From: Bacteroidales bacterium UBA3844
GTDB lineage: Bacteria > Bacteroidota > Bacteroidia > Bacteroidales > Paludibacteraceae
Direction: 5' to 3'
DNA: 58,531 nt
Assembly: GCA_002392915.1 (NCBI GenBank)
Contig: DGHQ01000035.1
Coordinates: 1 to 58,531 of the forward strand
The notes beneath the pieces were generated by a model. That model saw only the letters and a list, made by a program, of their open reading frames with translations, was not told the origin of the DNA and made no database searches. Position numbers and translations under genes: made by a program. Shown here piece by piece: positions 8,310 to 17,442 of the stretch (positions are counted from its first letter, which is position 1; the number at the start of each line of letters is the position of its first letter).

Positions 8310-9155
8310 TTATTTTTTATATTGGATATTGTCGATTAGTCTCACTTTTCCGCAGTAGACGGTGATGCATCCCACAGGATTATCGCAGTCGTTCCAGCTG
8401 TTGATTGGCTGTAGGGTAGTGCCGTTGACGATTTCGTAATATTCCACCTCAAGCTCTCCACCTCTGTTGATCTCATCTATCACCCATTGCTGAAGTTCCT
8501 TGACACTCTTTTCTTTAAGTAGAGATTGGCTTTTTGCCAGTGTCTGAGATATTCTGACAGCGGTTTGTCTCTCGTTTGCAGACAAAAGAGTGTTACGGCT
8601 GCTCAATGCCATTCCGTCTGCTTCTCTGATGATCGGACAACCGACAATCTCGATTGGATAGTTGAATTGGCGTACCATCTCACGGATGATAGCCAACTGC
8701 TGGTAGTCTTTTTCTCCGAAGTATGCTTTGTTTGGCTGAGCTATGTCAAACAAACGTGAAACGACCTGGGCTACTCCGTTGAAATGACCTGGACGCATAG
8801 GGCCCTCCATCACTTTGTCGAGTGGAGTGAAATCGAACTGACGTGTGTCAGGGTATGGGTAAATCTGCTCCACAGTAGGAGTGAATGCAATGTTCGCACC
8901 CAGACTCTCAAGCAAAGCACAGTCTGCCTCCACTGTACGTGGATAAGTTGCCAAGTCATTCTTATTGTTGAACTGAGTTGGGTTGACAAAAATACTGACG
9001 ATGACAACGTCATTTTCCGCAACCGCCTTCTTTACCAATGATGCGTGTCCGTTGTGAAGCGCACCCATAGTAGGCACTAAACCGATTTTTAGTCCTAATT
9101 CCTTGAATAATGAAACTAAAACTTCTAACTCAGATGTTTTTTTTACAATCTTCAT
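8310..9155 (-). CDS. panC: pantothenate synthetase
   Basis: A 281-residue pantoate-beta-alanine ligase. The nucleotidyltransferase motif GALHNGHASL (HIGH-like) is near residues 32-41, VNPTQF and RPGHFNGVAQVV form the pantoate site, FGEKDYQQL follows, and ALSSRN is the KMSKS-like motif. It uses ATP to join pantoate to the beta-alanine made by PanD. First gene of the panC-panD operon; a minus-strand -7 motif lies at 9182-9189. Confidence 0.97.
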   Translation of the reverse strand: MKIVKKTSELEVLVSLFKELGLKIGLVPTMGALHNGHASLVKKAVAENDVVIVSIFVNPTQFNNKNDLATYPRTVEADCALLESLGANIAFTPTVEQIYPYPDTRQFDFTPLDKVMEGPMRPGHFNGVAQVVSRLFDIAQPNKAYFGEKDYQQLAIIREMVRQFNYPIEIVGCPIIREADGMALSSRNTLLSANERQTAVRISQTLAKSQSLLKEKSVKELQQWVIDEINRGGELEVEYYEIVNGTTLQPINSWNDCDNPVGCITVYCGKVRLIDNIQYKK

Positions 9156-9181
9156 GTCCGTATATTTTTGCTAAAGACGCA

Positions 9182-9189
9182 CAAAAGTA
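9182..9189 (-). promoter_or_regulatory. -7 motif for panC-panD
   Basis: Read leftward this is TACTTTTG, a match to TAnnTTTG, 27 bases before the panC ATG. Confidence 0.55.
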
Positions 9190-9264
9190 GTCATTAAAAA
9201 GTTATTATAGAACATAAAAAAATATTTTTTTGGCTAAACCGACCAATCTTTGCTCATTTTTGAC

Positions 9265-9272
9265 TACTTTTG
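9265..9272 (+). promoter_or_regulatory. -7 motif for the glycogen-synthase-like gene
   Basis: TACTTTTG lies 27 bases before the ATG at 9299, and back to back with the panC promoter. Its position excludes the longer frame beginning at 9230. Confidence 0.55.
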
Positions 9273-9298
9273 TATATTCTATAATTATAAAATCGCAG

Positions 9299-10117
9299 AT
9301 GAGCGCATTAAAAGTTTTATACATTTCGCAAGAAATTACCCCATATTTGCCGTCGACTGTGCGTGCAGATTTGTGTAGGCAACTTCCTCAGTCTATTCTT
9401 GAAAAAGGCAAGGAAGTGCGTATCTTTATGCCTAAGTTTGGTAATATAAACGAACGTAGAAACCAGTTGCATGAGGTTATCCGTTTGTCTGGTATGAATA
9501 TCTGTATAGATGATACAGACCATCCTTTGATTATTAAGGTTGCGTCAATCCAGCAGGCTCGTATGCAGGTCTATTTCATTGATAATGAGGACTTCTTCCA
9601 GCGCAAGTATGATATTGCAGATGAGAACGGAGAGTTTGATGATAATGAGGATCGTGCGATTTTTTTCCTTCGCGGAGTTCTTGAGACAGTGAAGAAACTT
9701 CGTTGGTCGCCGGATGTGATCCATTGTCATGGATGGATTTCTGCTTTGGCTCCTATTTATATTAAGCGCGCTTATAATAATGATCCTTTCTTTAAGGATT
9801 CTCGTATCGTGTATTCGGTTTACGACGATGATTTCAAGAATAATTTCTCAGCGAAATTTGCCGAGAAGTTGAAAATAAATGGCATCTCTGATGAAGACGT
9901 TGCTGATATCAAGGACAAAGAGGTTAGTTTTGTCGACCTTACTCGTTTTGCGTTGAAATATTCTGACGGTGCGGTACAGGGTAGTGAGAACATTAATCCA
10001 GACTTGATCGCGGATTTGCAGAATATGGGCGACAGATTTGTGCCATACCAGGGCGAGAATTACGTCGATCCTATTGATGCGTTGTATGATAAGGTAGCAA
10101 GTAGTCCTAAATTGTAA
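9299..10117 (+). CDS. short glycogen/starch synthase-like protein (GT5 N-terminal domain only)
   Basis: A 272-residue protein matching only the N-terminal Rossmann domain of GT5 glycogen synthases: VLYISQEITPYLP, a VRIFMPKFGNI segment, DNEDRAIFFLRGVLE and DVIHCHGW. Full synthases have about 480 residues and a second nucleotide-binding domain, which is absent here. The ADP-glucose-binding KTGGLAD motif is replaced by STVRAD. Short homologues of this kind next to DUF4270 genes are common in Bacteroidales. The missing domain and altered motif make ordinary synthase activity doubtful. The stop codon overlaps the next ATG by one base. Confidence 0.82.
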   Translation: MSALKVLYISQEITPYLPSTVRADLCRQLPQSILEKGKEVRIFMPKFGNINERRNQLHEVIRLSGMNICIDDTDHPLIIKVASIQQARMQVYFIDNEDFFQRKYDIADENGEFDDNEDRAIFFLRGVLETVKKLRWSPDVIHCHGWISALAPIYIKRAYNNDPFFKDSRIVYSVYDDDFKNNFSAKFAEKLKINGISDEDVADIKDKEVSFVDLTRFALKYSDGAVQGSENINPDLIADLQNMGDRFVPYQGENYVDPIDALYDKVASSPKL

Positions 10118-11598
10118 TGAATAGATTATTTATATATTTTCCATGCCTTTTGGCTCTTGTGTTTTCTTCTTGTGAAGATGATGACGGTATCGGTTTGTCT
10201 GTTCAGCCGGATGAGGATTTTTTGTCCACGTATTCGGCAAGGGTGTATTGTTCTACAGGTACAGAAAAATGTGATTCGGTCTTAGCTAAATCTGATTATC
10301 TATATCTTGGTCAGTATGCCGACGATATGTTCGGTATCACTCGTGCTGAATTCATGACTCAGATAGACGGCCGACTTGGCAATTTGCAGATTCCAGATAC
10401 GACTGTGTCGAATTCAAACTCAGTTTCGGGAATCAGCACAGGAATACTGAATGCTATCGACGACCATTATGGAAACATCTCGTCTATCCGAAACGGACGT
10501 GATGTAAAGGTAGACTCTGTAGTTTTTTATATACAATATTCCAATAGTTATGTTGGTGACAGCACTGCTCTTCAATCAATTAAACTATATGAATTGAACA
10601 AGACATTGCCAAGCATGAACGCCTCATTTTCAAATATGAAGGTTGAGGATTATTGCGACAAATCAGTGCTTTTGGGTAAAACTACTTACAGAATCTGTGG
10701 CGATAAGACAATCAGAATCAAGCTAGATGATGAGTATGCCCAAAAACTTATGGATGTCTATGTCAACAAAACTATTTCCACACAGGAAGAGTTTTGCGAT
10801 TTGTATAAGGGCTTCTATATCAGCCATTCATTTAATGAGGGAGCAGTGATAACATGTACATCGGTCGGTTTGCAGGTATATTATTCGTTTGACGGAGATA
10901 TATACACTAAGTATGACGGCAGAGACACCGTGGTTACTGGACGTAGCATCATTGTTAATGGCCGAAATGTAAATCCTTTGGTGTCAAGCTTTTTGCTTAC
11001 TGCCAATAAAGGAGTGAATCAGGTGAACCTATTCTCTCATCCTGATTTGGATGAAAAGTTGGAGACCCTAAAAACTCTGCCTTACTCTTATATCTTCACT
11101 CCTGCTGGACTATATGCCAATGTGACTATTCCTATTGAAGATGTAAAGGATAGTATTGTGAAAACAGTTGGCGCAGGTAATGTGTCGAATGTGATGTTTA
11201 ATGCAGTGAAATTGAAATTTCCTATTGAGAAGCTAAACTGGAAAACTTATTTGAGCAAGACGCCAAACGCATATTTGATGATGATAAAGCGTGATAAGAT
11301 TGTGGATTTCTTCTATAACAACAATGGTCCAGACGCTTTGGAATCGTTTGTCGCTGTTTACGATACGGCTTCTGCATCATATTCATTTGATATCGCATTC
11401 GCAGCTCAGCAATATCTGAAAGGTAATGAACAAGTGTTCGACGATTTGGTGCTATTGCCTGTTACCGGTATGTCTGCTGGAAGTAATGTGTGCTATAAGC
11501 AGACTCTTACTACTTCAGCTTTGCGTTTGCATGCCAGTGATGAAAAAAATGCAAAAAAACGTCCAAGCTTGGATTTCGTTTATACACGCAGACAGTAA
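10117..11598 (+). CDS. DUF4270 family lipoprotein
   Basis: A 493-residue lipoprotein: MNRLFIYFPCLLALVFSSC is a type II signal peptide with lipidated Cys19, followed by acidic EDDDG, which suggests export to the outer membrane or surface. The DUF4270 hallmarks are YLGQYADDMFGITRAEFMTQ near residues 60-80, a VDSVVFYIQY strand and a C-terminal beta-rich region. The function is unknown. It overlaps the upstream synthase-like gene by one base and abuts the GT39 gene, so the three are probably one transcript. Confidence 0.87.
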   Translation: MNRLFIYFPCLLALVFSSCEDDDGIGLSVQPDEDFLSTYSARVYCSTGTEKCDSVLAKSDYLYLGQYADDMFGITRAEFMTQIDGRLGNLQIPDTTVSNSNSVSGISTGILNAIDDHYGNISSIRNGRDVKVDSVVFYIQYSNSYVGDSTALQSIKLYELNKTLPSMNASFSNMKVEDYCDKSVLLGKTTYRICGDKTIRIKLDDEYAQKLMDVYVNKTISTQEEFCDLYKGFYISHSFNEGAVITCTSVGLQVYYSFDGDIYTKYDGRDTVVTGRSIIVNGRNVNPLVSSFLLTANKGVNQVNLFSHPDLDEKLETLKTLPYSYIFTPAGLYANVTIPIEDVKDSIVKTVGAGNVSNVMFNAVKLKFPIEKLNWKTYLSKTPNAYLMMIKRDKIVDFFYNNNGPDALESFVAVYDTASASYSFDIAFAAQQYLKGNEQVFDDLVLLPVTGMSAGSNVCYKQTLTTSALRLHASDEKNAKKRPSLDFVYTRRQ

Positions 11599-11601
11599 TT
11601 G

Positions 11602-13332
11602 ATGATGGTAGATTTTATGAGCAGAAAAAAAACGACGCTGTTTGTAGCTATTGTAGCGTTATTGACTGTTTTGCCATTCATCGGTCTTAATGAATTTCAT
11701 ACAAAAGGAGAACCGCGAGAGGCTGTGGTGAGCCTTTCTATGTTGTTGCAGGACAACTGGATTCTTCCAGTTAACAATGGTGGAGACATTCCGTATAAAC
11801 CACCTTTTTTCCATTGGTGCATAGCAGTAGTCTCAATGATTTTAGGTGGAGTGAGTGAGTTTACTTCTCGCATTCCGTCTTCTTTGTCATTAGTTGCCAT
11901 GATCGCCGCCACTTTTGCCTTCTATGCAAAATATACCGACAAAAAGTTGGCAATGCTGACTGCGATGATTTCCCTTTCTTCGTTTGAACTTCATCGAGCA
12001 GGAATGAATTGTCGCGTCGACATGATGCTGACAATGGCTATGGTTTGCTCGCAGTTTCTGCTTTTCAGATGGTGGAAAGACGGGATGAAACAACTTCCAT
12101 GGTTGGCTCTTGTCACTATGAGTTGCGCCACACTCACGAAAGGCCCGATAGGTGTTTGTCTGCCTTGTACAGTGTTTGCAGTATTCCTGTTGATCCGAGG
12201 AGTCAAGTTTTGGACTATAGTTTGGAAACTTGCGTTGGTGGCTATAATATCCATGATCGCACCGTCATTATGGTATGTCGCAGCATATAATCAGGGAGGT
12301 GATAGCTTCTGGGCACTTGTTTATGAGGAGAATGTAGGACGTCTGACGGGTACGATGACATATGCGTCGCATGAAGGACCCGCTATAATCAATTTCGTTT
12401 ATTTGATTTCTGGATTCTTGCCGTGGACATTTGTTTTGCTCGTCTCCTTATTCTTTTTGCCATGGAAATCATATTCTTTTGCGAAAGGATTGGGAGTAAA
12501 GGGATGGTTGAAGAAAAAGTATGGCGAGATGGTGTCGATGTCTGATGCCAGGCTGTATACACTCTTATGTGCTGTTTTGATAGTCTTATTTTTCTGTATA
12601 CCGAAGAGCAAGAGAAGTGTCTACTTGATGCCTTCGTTCCCATTCATCGCATATTTCATGGCGGAATATATCAAGTATTTGGCGGAAGAGTTTCCGAAAT
12701 GCTGTCGGATATTCAAAAATGTCATGATTGGTTTGATAATCACAGTGTTTGTGATTCATCTGTCGCTTGTGTTTGGCATAGTGCCGGAGAGTGTCTATCC
12801 AAAGAAAGATTTGGATTACGCAATGTTTGCAGCATTGGCAGGTTATAGCAAAATTACACTTTTCGTTGTGATCATTATAGTTGCTGCTTTGGCGTTTTAT
12901 TTTTCTAGAAAGAAATTGTTGACGGCGATGGTCGCACTGTCGATAATGTTTTTCGCATTGTTGGATGCTGTCTATTTGCCTACGGTGTTGAACACAAAGA
13001 GTGTGAAGAGATTTGCAGCTGATATAGAGAAGGTCGTTCCGACGGGAAATATCTATTCATTCTTGCCGGTCGACTTGACTCCGGATGGCAATCCGCTCCA
13101 TTTTTTTGAACTCGACTACTATCTTAACGACAGAATACATCTTTTTGTCAAAGAAAAACCAGCTGATGGTTATTTGATAGTTTTGAAAAAAGATTTTCAG
13201 CAATATTTTGACAAAAATTCAGAATCAAAACTTGTTGATAATTATATATTTGACGAGGTGCTGCATACTGATCGCAACTATGGATCGTTTAAAGATATAA
13301 TTTGTTTGATGCATTTTGAGATGGTGAAATAA
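11602..13332 (+). CDS. ArnT-like GT39 family membrane glycosyltransferase
   Basis: A 576-residue polytopic membrane protein. After the first helix comes GLNEFHTKGEPREAVVSLSM, whose GEPRE matches the catalytic acidic motif of GT39/ArnT-type enzymes. KPPFFHW, about ten hydrophobic segments and a soluble C-terminus follow. Such enzymes transfer sugars from a polyprenyl-phosphate carrier to lipid A or proteins on the periplasmic side; donor and acceptor are unknown here. ATGs at 11602, 11605 and 11617 are all possible; a TTG touching the upstream stop is less likely. Confidence 0.82.
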   Translation: MMVDFMSRKKTTLFVAIVALLTVLPFIGLNEFHTKGEPREAVVSLSMLLQDNWILPVNNGGDIPYKPPFFHWCIAVVSMILGGVSEFTSRIPSSLSLVAMIAATFAFYAKYTDKKLAMLTAMISLSSFELHRAGMNCRVDMMLTMAMVCSQFLLFRWWKDGMKQLPWLALVTMSCATLTKGPIGVCLPCTVFAVFLLIRGVKFWTIVWKLALVAIISMIAPSLWYVAAYNQGGDSFWALVYEENVGRLTGTMTYASHEGPAIINFVYLISGFLPWTFVLLVSLFFLPWKSYSFAKGLGVKGWLKKKYGEMVSMSDARLYTLLCAVLIVLFFCIPKSKRSVYLMPSFPFIAYFMAEYIKYLAEEFPKCCRIFKNVMIGLIITVFVIHLSLVFGIVPESVYPKKDLDYAMFAALAGYSKITLFVVIIIVAALAFYFSRKKLLTAMVALSIMFFALLDAVYLPTVLNTKSVKRFAADIEKVVPTGNIYSFLPVDLTPDGNPLHFFELDYYLNDRIHLFVKEKPADGYLIVLKKDFQQYFDKNSESKLVDNYIFDEVLHTDRNYGSFKDIICLMHFEMVK

Positions 13333-13343
13333 AAATTTATTTT

Positions 13344-13351
13344 TATCTTTG
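13344..13351 (+). promoter_or_regulatory. -7 motif before the amidase gene
   Basis: TATCTTTG lies 20 bases before the ATG at 13372. This supports the short start over the frame opening at 13357, which would lie at or before the transcript start. Confidence 0.5.
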
Positions 13352-13371
13352 CTATTGTGTTATCTTGTGCA

Positions 13372-14436
13372 ATGAGAGCTTTGACTTATAAAATAGTGAG
13401 TTTCATTGTTGTAACGCTATTTTTGTCGTTGCAGGGAGTGTCGGCTGGAAAGTTCAAGGTAGTTCTAGATCCAGGCCATGGAGGTCGAGATTGTGGAGCC
13501 ATCGGAATAAAGAAGAAAGTCTATGAGAAGGATGTGAACTTGAAGGTCGCGTTGAGAGTCGGGGAATTGTTGAATCCTGATGAAAACACGGAGGTCATCT
13601 TCACTCGAAAGAAAGATTTTTTCATTCCGTTGGATGAACGACCTAAGATAGCCAACAGAGCTCAGGCGGATTTGTTCATATCAATTCATGCCAATGCATC
13701 ACCGTCAGCGGCGGTGAATGGTTTTGAAACCTACACATTGGGAGAGAGCAGGAATGACGTCTCTGTACGAGAGAACAAAGTTGTTGAACTTGAGGAAAAT
13801 TATAGCAACAAGTATAACTTCAAGGACGACACTGACGAAAGTTTCATTTTCAGCAATATGATGCTCGACGCTGGTAGTGGCGGAGAGATGAGCATCAGGT
13901 TGGCACAGTTGGTGCAGTCTCAATTCAAGGAGAATACCGACCGTGTAGACCGAGAGGTGAGACAAGCAAATTTCTGGGTGTTGAAACATATATTGATGCC
14001 TGGAGTTTTGATTGAAATGGGGTATCTTTCCAACACAATGGAGGAGGAATACCTTTCGAAAGAAGAGAATATAGAGAAAATCGCATTGTCTATTTATCAG
14101 GCAATCGTGATGTATAAAGATGAATTCATAAAGAAGAGCAAGACGCTTGACGATGTAAGGGACGAATCTGTAGAAGATGAAATTGTGTATCGAGTCCAAC
14201 TGTTTTCGTCGAACAAAAAGCTGCCTGCCAACTCTGAAAAATTCAAATCTTGCACACCGGCGATTGAGATGCAGGAGGGTGGACTCTACAAGTATATGTA
14301 TGGTAAAGAGAAAACTTTTTCAGACGCTCAGTTGCTTCGAAGCAAAGCCAAACAGGATTTTCCTGATGCTTTTATAGTGGTGTTCAAGAATGGGGAAAAA
14401 TTGGTCGGCGCGGAAGCCCGCCCATATTTGAAGTAG
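13372..14436 (+). CDS. N-acetylmuramoyl-L-alanine amidase (Amidase_3) with C-terminal SPOR-like region
   Basis: A 354-residue exported zinc amidase. A signal peptide ends near Ala25; the Amidase_3 domain has His36 in DPGHGG, Glu52 in YEKD, the later His in SIHANAS and the catalytic Glu in IEMGYL. A C-terminal segment with YRVQLFSS and a FSDAQ/FVVFKNG-like tail resembles a SPOR peptidoglycan-binding domain. It cleaves the amide bond between muramic acid and the stem peptide during cell separation. The MCE protein gene follows after 25 bases, a pairing often seen in Bacteroidales. Confidence 0.92.
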   Translation: MRALTYKIVSFIVVTLFLSLQGVSAGKFKVVLDPGHGGRDCGAIGIKKKVYEKDVNLKVALRVGELLNPDENTEVIFTRKKDFFIPLDERPKIANRAQADLFISIHANASPSAAVNGFETYTLGESRNDVSVRENKVVELEENYSNKYNFKDDTDESFIFSNMMLDAGSGGEMSIRLAQLVQSQFKENTDRVDREVRQANFWVLKHILMPGVLIEMGYLSNTMEEEYLSKEENIEKIALSIYQAIVMYKDEFIKKSKTLDDVRDESVEDEIVYRVQLFSSNKKLPANSEKFKSCTPAIEMQEGGLYKYMYGKEKTFSDAQLLRSKAKQDFPDAFIVVFKNGEKLVGAEARPYLK

Positions 14437-14461
14437 AAAAACAAAGAAAAACTATATAACA

Positions 14462-15397
14462 ATGAACTTTAAATATAGTCGAGAATTTTTAATCGGATTA
14501 TGTGTTATAGCCACAGTCGCTATACTATACTTTGGAATTCATTATCTGAAGGGTGTCAAGGTCATGACCCCCAGCAATCTATATTATGTGAAATTTGAGA
14601 ATGTAAACGGACTGCTTGAGTCGAGCAAGATCATGTCGCGTGGTGTGGCAGTCGGTAATGTGCATTCAATCGACTATAATTACAAGGATCCTACAGCACC
14701 TGTAGTGGTCAGACTTAATTGTGACAATCAGCTTGTGTTGCCAAAGGGAACAAAGGCATTGCTGGCTTGTGAACTTTTGGGTGGAGCTGCTCTTTCTCTC
14801 GACTTGAAGAGTGATGGCTCAGGTGATAATTACAAGCCAGGAGACACAATTCCGTCGCTATTCGTGCCAGGTATGCTTGACGCTGTTTCGAATGAGATTA
14901 TGCCTAGAATCGCGGAAATCATACCACAGCTTGATTCTTTGATGCTCTCTTTGAGCATGATAAGCAAGGATCAGAAACTTTCACAGTCGATATCCAATTT
15001 CTATGACATCACGAATAATTTGAAGGGAGCGTCAGCAAAATTCAATGCTATGATGTCGACGGAGGTTCAGCCATTGTTGAGCGATGCACGCACTATGGTG
15101 AACACATTCAACAAAGTGGGAAGCAATTTGAGTCAGGTGGATTTCCAGTTGACATTCACAAAAGTTAATTCTACTCTGACTAGCTTCAACTCTCTATCAG
15201 ACGAAATTCAGAATGGAAAAGGTTCGATTAGCCTGTTGCTAAAAGACCCTTCTCTATATAATAATCTGTCGAACACAGCGAGCAGCGCAAATTCGTTGTT
15301 GCAAGACTTAGAAAAGAATCCTAACCGATATGTTCAGTTCTCATTATTCTCTCGTAAGAAGAAGGGAGAAACAGAGGTTGCAGAATCGGCAAAATAA
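14462..15397 (+). CDS. MCE/MlaD family protein
   Basis: A 311-residue protein with one N-terminal membrane helix (about residues 8-28) and an MCE domain (about 38-115: LYYVKFENVNGL, SRGVAVGNV, LLACELLGGAALSL), then a long predicted alpha-helical region. MCE proteins form hexameric periplasmic rings that carry phospholipids between membranes as part of ABC transporters. No ATPase or permease of that system lies here, so its partners must be elsewhere. Probably cotranscribed with the amidase. Confidence 0.9.
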   Translation: MNFKYSREFLIGLCVIATVAILYFGIHYLKGVKVMTPSNLYYVKFENVNGLLESSKIMSRGVAVGNVHSIDYNYKDPTAPVVVRLNCDNQLVLPKGTKALLACELLGGAALSLDLKSDGSGDNYKPGDTIPSLFVPGMLDAVSNEIMPRIAEIIPQLDSLMLSLSMISKDQKLSQSISNFYDITNNLKGASAKFNAMMSTEVQPLLSDARTMVNTFNKVGSNLSQVDFQLTFTKVNSTLTSFNSLSDEIQNGKGSISLLLKDPSLYNNLSNTASSANSLLQDLEKNPNRYVQFSLFSRKKKGETEVAESAK

Positions 15398-15447
15398 TAT
15401 TTAAATCACGAAGAGTAAATCACGAATTAGGACAAAATATAGCAATT

Positions 15448-16833
15448 ATGAAGGATCAGAATGAAAGCTTGAATGAATGCCAGACGAAATGGGGCGAGTG
15501 CCTCTCACGTATAAAGGACATTGTCTCTGATGAGCAGTATGTCACTTGGTTTGCACCAATAGTGCCAGTCTCTTTTGCTGACGGCAACCTTGTGCTTGCG
15601 GTAGAGAGTGATATGGTGCGTGCGTATTTGGAGGATCATTTTTCACAGATTCTCACAGCATGTATCGGAAGATGTTTCGGTAAGGTCAACCTGAAGTGGA
15701 GGGTTAAGGTCGTAGCAAGCCGCAATGAGAGCGAGTCTGTTTCGGTGTCCCAGCCGGCAAAACTACAGGAACTTGGCTATGATCCGTTTGCTGTACGTAG
15801 ACGTTCGTTTGAAAATCATCTGAACAGACAGTGGACATTCGACAATTTCATAGAAGGCAAGAGCAACACATTTGCCAGAAAGATTGCGATGAATGTGGCT
15901 CATAAACCAGGAGCTCAGTTCTATAATCCTCTATTCGTGTTTGGTCATTCTGGTCTTGGAAAAACTCATTTGGTTAACGCTTTGGGTATGGCCTGCGTGA
16001 AGGCACATCCTGAACTTAACGTGCTATATTTGACTGCAAATGATTTCTTGAATTTCATGCAGCGTGCTGTGATGGAGCAGAAAATTCCTGAATTGCTGTC
16101 GTACTATCAGAGTGTCGACGTATTCATTATAGATGACATTCAGGAGATTGGAGGAAATAAGACAGCCACTCAGGATTTGTTCTTCAACGTGTTTAACCAT
16201 CTTTATCAGTCAGGAAAACAAGTTGTCATCACTGCAGATAAGGCTCCAAAGGATATCCAAGGCTTCGAACAGCGTATTTTGTCTCGTTTCAAATGGGGCT
16301 TGCAGACGGAGTTGTCGTCGCCTGATTTTGAATTGAAATATTCGATTTTGAAGGAGAAGACAAAGGAGCAGGGAGTCGAGATTCCAGACGATGTGCTTCG
16401 CTTCGTCGCAGAGAGAGTGCCTGATAATTTGCGTGAGTTGGATGGTGTAATCGCGTCGATCCTAGCTCAGTCTATGTTCCTTGGTGCTCCAATTAATATA
16501 GAGTTGGCTTCTCGCATTGTTAGTGACATGGTCACTTTCAGAGAGAAGACATTAAGCATCAGTGATATTCAGGAAAAGGTTTGTGATTACTACAAACTAT
16601 CCGTTAATGAGATACAGACAAAATCGAGAAAACGTGATGTTGTGCAGGCACGTCAGATAGCGATGTATCTCGCAAGAAAATACACAAAGAGTTCTTTGAC
16701 TGTGATCGGAGAGCAAATTGGCAATCGTGATCATGCGACTGTGCTCCATGCAGTGAAGACAGTGATGGACCTTTGTGAGACAGATCGAGAAATCAGAGAG
16801 AGCGTTTCAACTATAGAAAAGGAGTTGAAATAA
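15448..16833 (+). CDS. dnaA: chromosomal replication initiator protein DnaA
   Basis: A 461-residue initiator with all four domains. Domain I begins near residue 10, a short linker follows, and the AAA+ domain has Walker A GHSGLGKTH near residues 166-174 and Walker B VFIIDDIQ. The C-terminal DNA-binding domain bears GNRDHATVLHAVKTV. It binds DnaA boxes and melts the origin. I saw no cluster of TTATCCACA-type boxes beside the gene, so nothing here marks oriC; in Bacteroidota the origin is often away from dnaA. Confidence 0.97.
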   Translation: MKDQNESLNECQTKWGECLSRIKDIVSDEQYVTWFAPIVPVSFADGNLVLAVESDMVRAYLEDHFSQILTACIGRCFGKVNLKWRVKVVASRNESESVSVSQPAKLQELGYDPFAVRRRSFENHLNRQWTFDNFIEGKSNTFARKIAMNVAHKPGAQFYNPLFVFGHSGLGKTHLVNALGMACVKAHPELNVLYLTANDFLNFMQRAVMEQKIPELLSYYQSVDVFIIDDIQEIGGNKTATQDLFFNVFNHLYQSGKQVVITADKAPKDIQGFEQRILSRFKWGLQTELSSPDFELKYSILKEKTKEQGVEIPDDVLRFVAERVPDNLRELDGVIASILAQSMFLGAPINIELASRIVSDMVTFREKTLSISDIQEKVCDYYKLSVNEIQTKSRKRDVVQARQIAMYLARKYTKSSLTVIGEQIGNRDHATVLHAVKTVMDLCETDREIRESVSTIEKELK

Positions 16834-16869
16834 GAAAAAAAACGATAAAAAATCATAAAAAATTGCATT

Positions 16870-17421
16870 ATGATATACAGTTTTACTATCATTTCAAACG
16901 AAAATGATAAATTTGCTCGCGTAATTGATATTGATGCCGAGAGTACGTTTCTAGATTTCAACGATGCTTTGTTGGATTCAGTAGGGTACACAAAGGATCA
17001 GATGACATCTTTCTTTATCTGTGATGAAGGATGGGAGAGAGAGACAGAGATCACTTTGATGGAAATGAAATTCACTGCATCTGATGAGGATAACTATGTT
17101 ATGGCAGACACACGTTTGGAAGAACTTGTGCACGATAAAGGACAACGTCTATTGTTTATGTTCGACAGCCTTAATGAAAGAATGTTTTTCATTGAGCTGA
17201 CTGCGATCAAGAAGGGCACTTTGATTGTGCCTGCTTGTGTAAAGAGCAAAGGTGATGCTCCAAAGCAGCTAGAAGACATCGACTATAATGACAAATTTCT
17301 TTCATCAGCAGACGACGGTGTTTACCTTGATGAGTTTGGTAGTGATGACTTTGATGCAGAGGAATTGGAGTCGGAGGGGTTGAATATAGATGATGATTAT
17401 TTCGGACATCAAGACTATTGA
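16870..17421 (+). CDS. pRiA4b ORF-3-like (IS1096 passenger TnpR-like) family protein
   Basis: A 183-residue protein. The N-terminal half has IYSFTIISN, DFNDALLDSVGY, MTSFFICDEGWERETEI and a strand LLFMFDSLNERMFFIELTAI, matching the plasmid pRiA4b ORF-3-like family. The last 50 residues are strongly acidic (DDGVYLDEFGSDDFDAEE-like), probably disordered. The family was named from mobile elements, but chromosomal copies in Bacteroidales stand alone, and no transposon ends are visible here. Function unknown. It follows dnaA by 36 bases and precedes a lipoprotein gene by 21. Confidence 0.75.
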   Translation: MIYSFTIISNENDKFARVIDIDAESTFLDFNDALLDSVGYTKDQMTSFFICDEGWERETEITLMEMKFTASDEDNYVMADTRLEELVHDKGQRLLFMFDSLNERMFFIELTAIKKGTLIVPACVKSKGDAPKQLEDIDYNDKFLSSADDGVYLDEFGSDDFDAEELESEGLNIDDDYFGHQDY

Positions 17422-17442
17422 TGTTCAACCAAAAAGAAAGAT

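Noticed and set aside
15300..16900. Replication origin beside dnaA
   Set aside because: No cluster of DnaA boxes or AT-rich unwinding element was found next to dnaA.
16870..17421. Part of a transposon or plasmid
   Set aside because: The pRiA4b ORF-3 family name suggests mobility, but no transposase, inverted repeats or target duplications are present and the gene sits among core genes.
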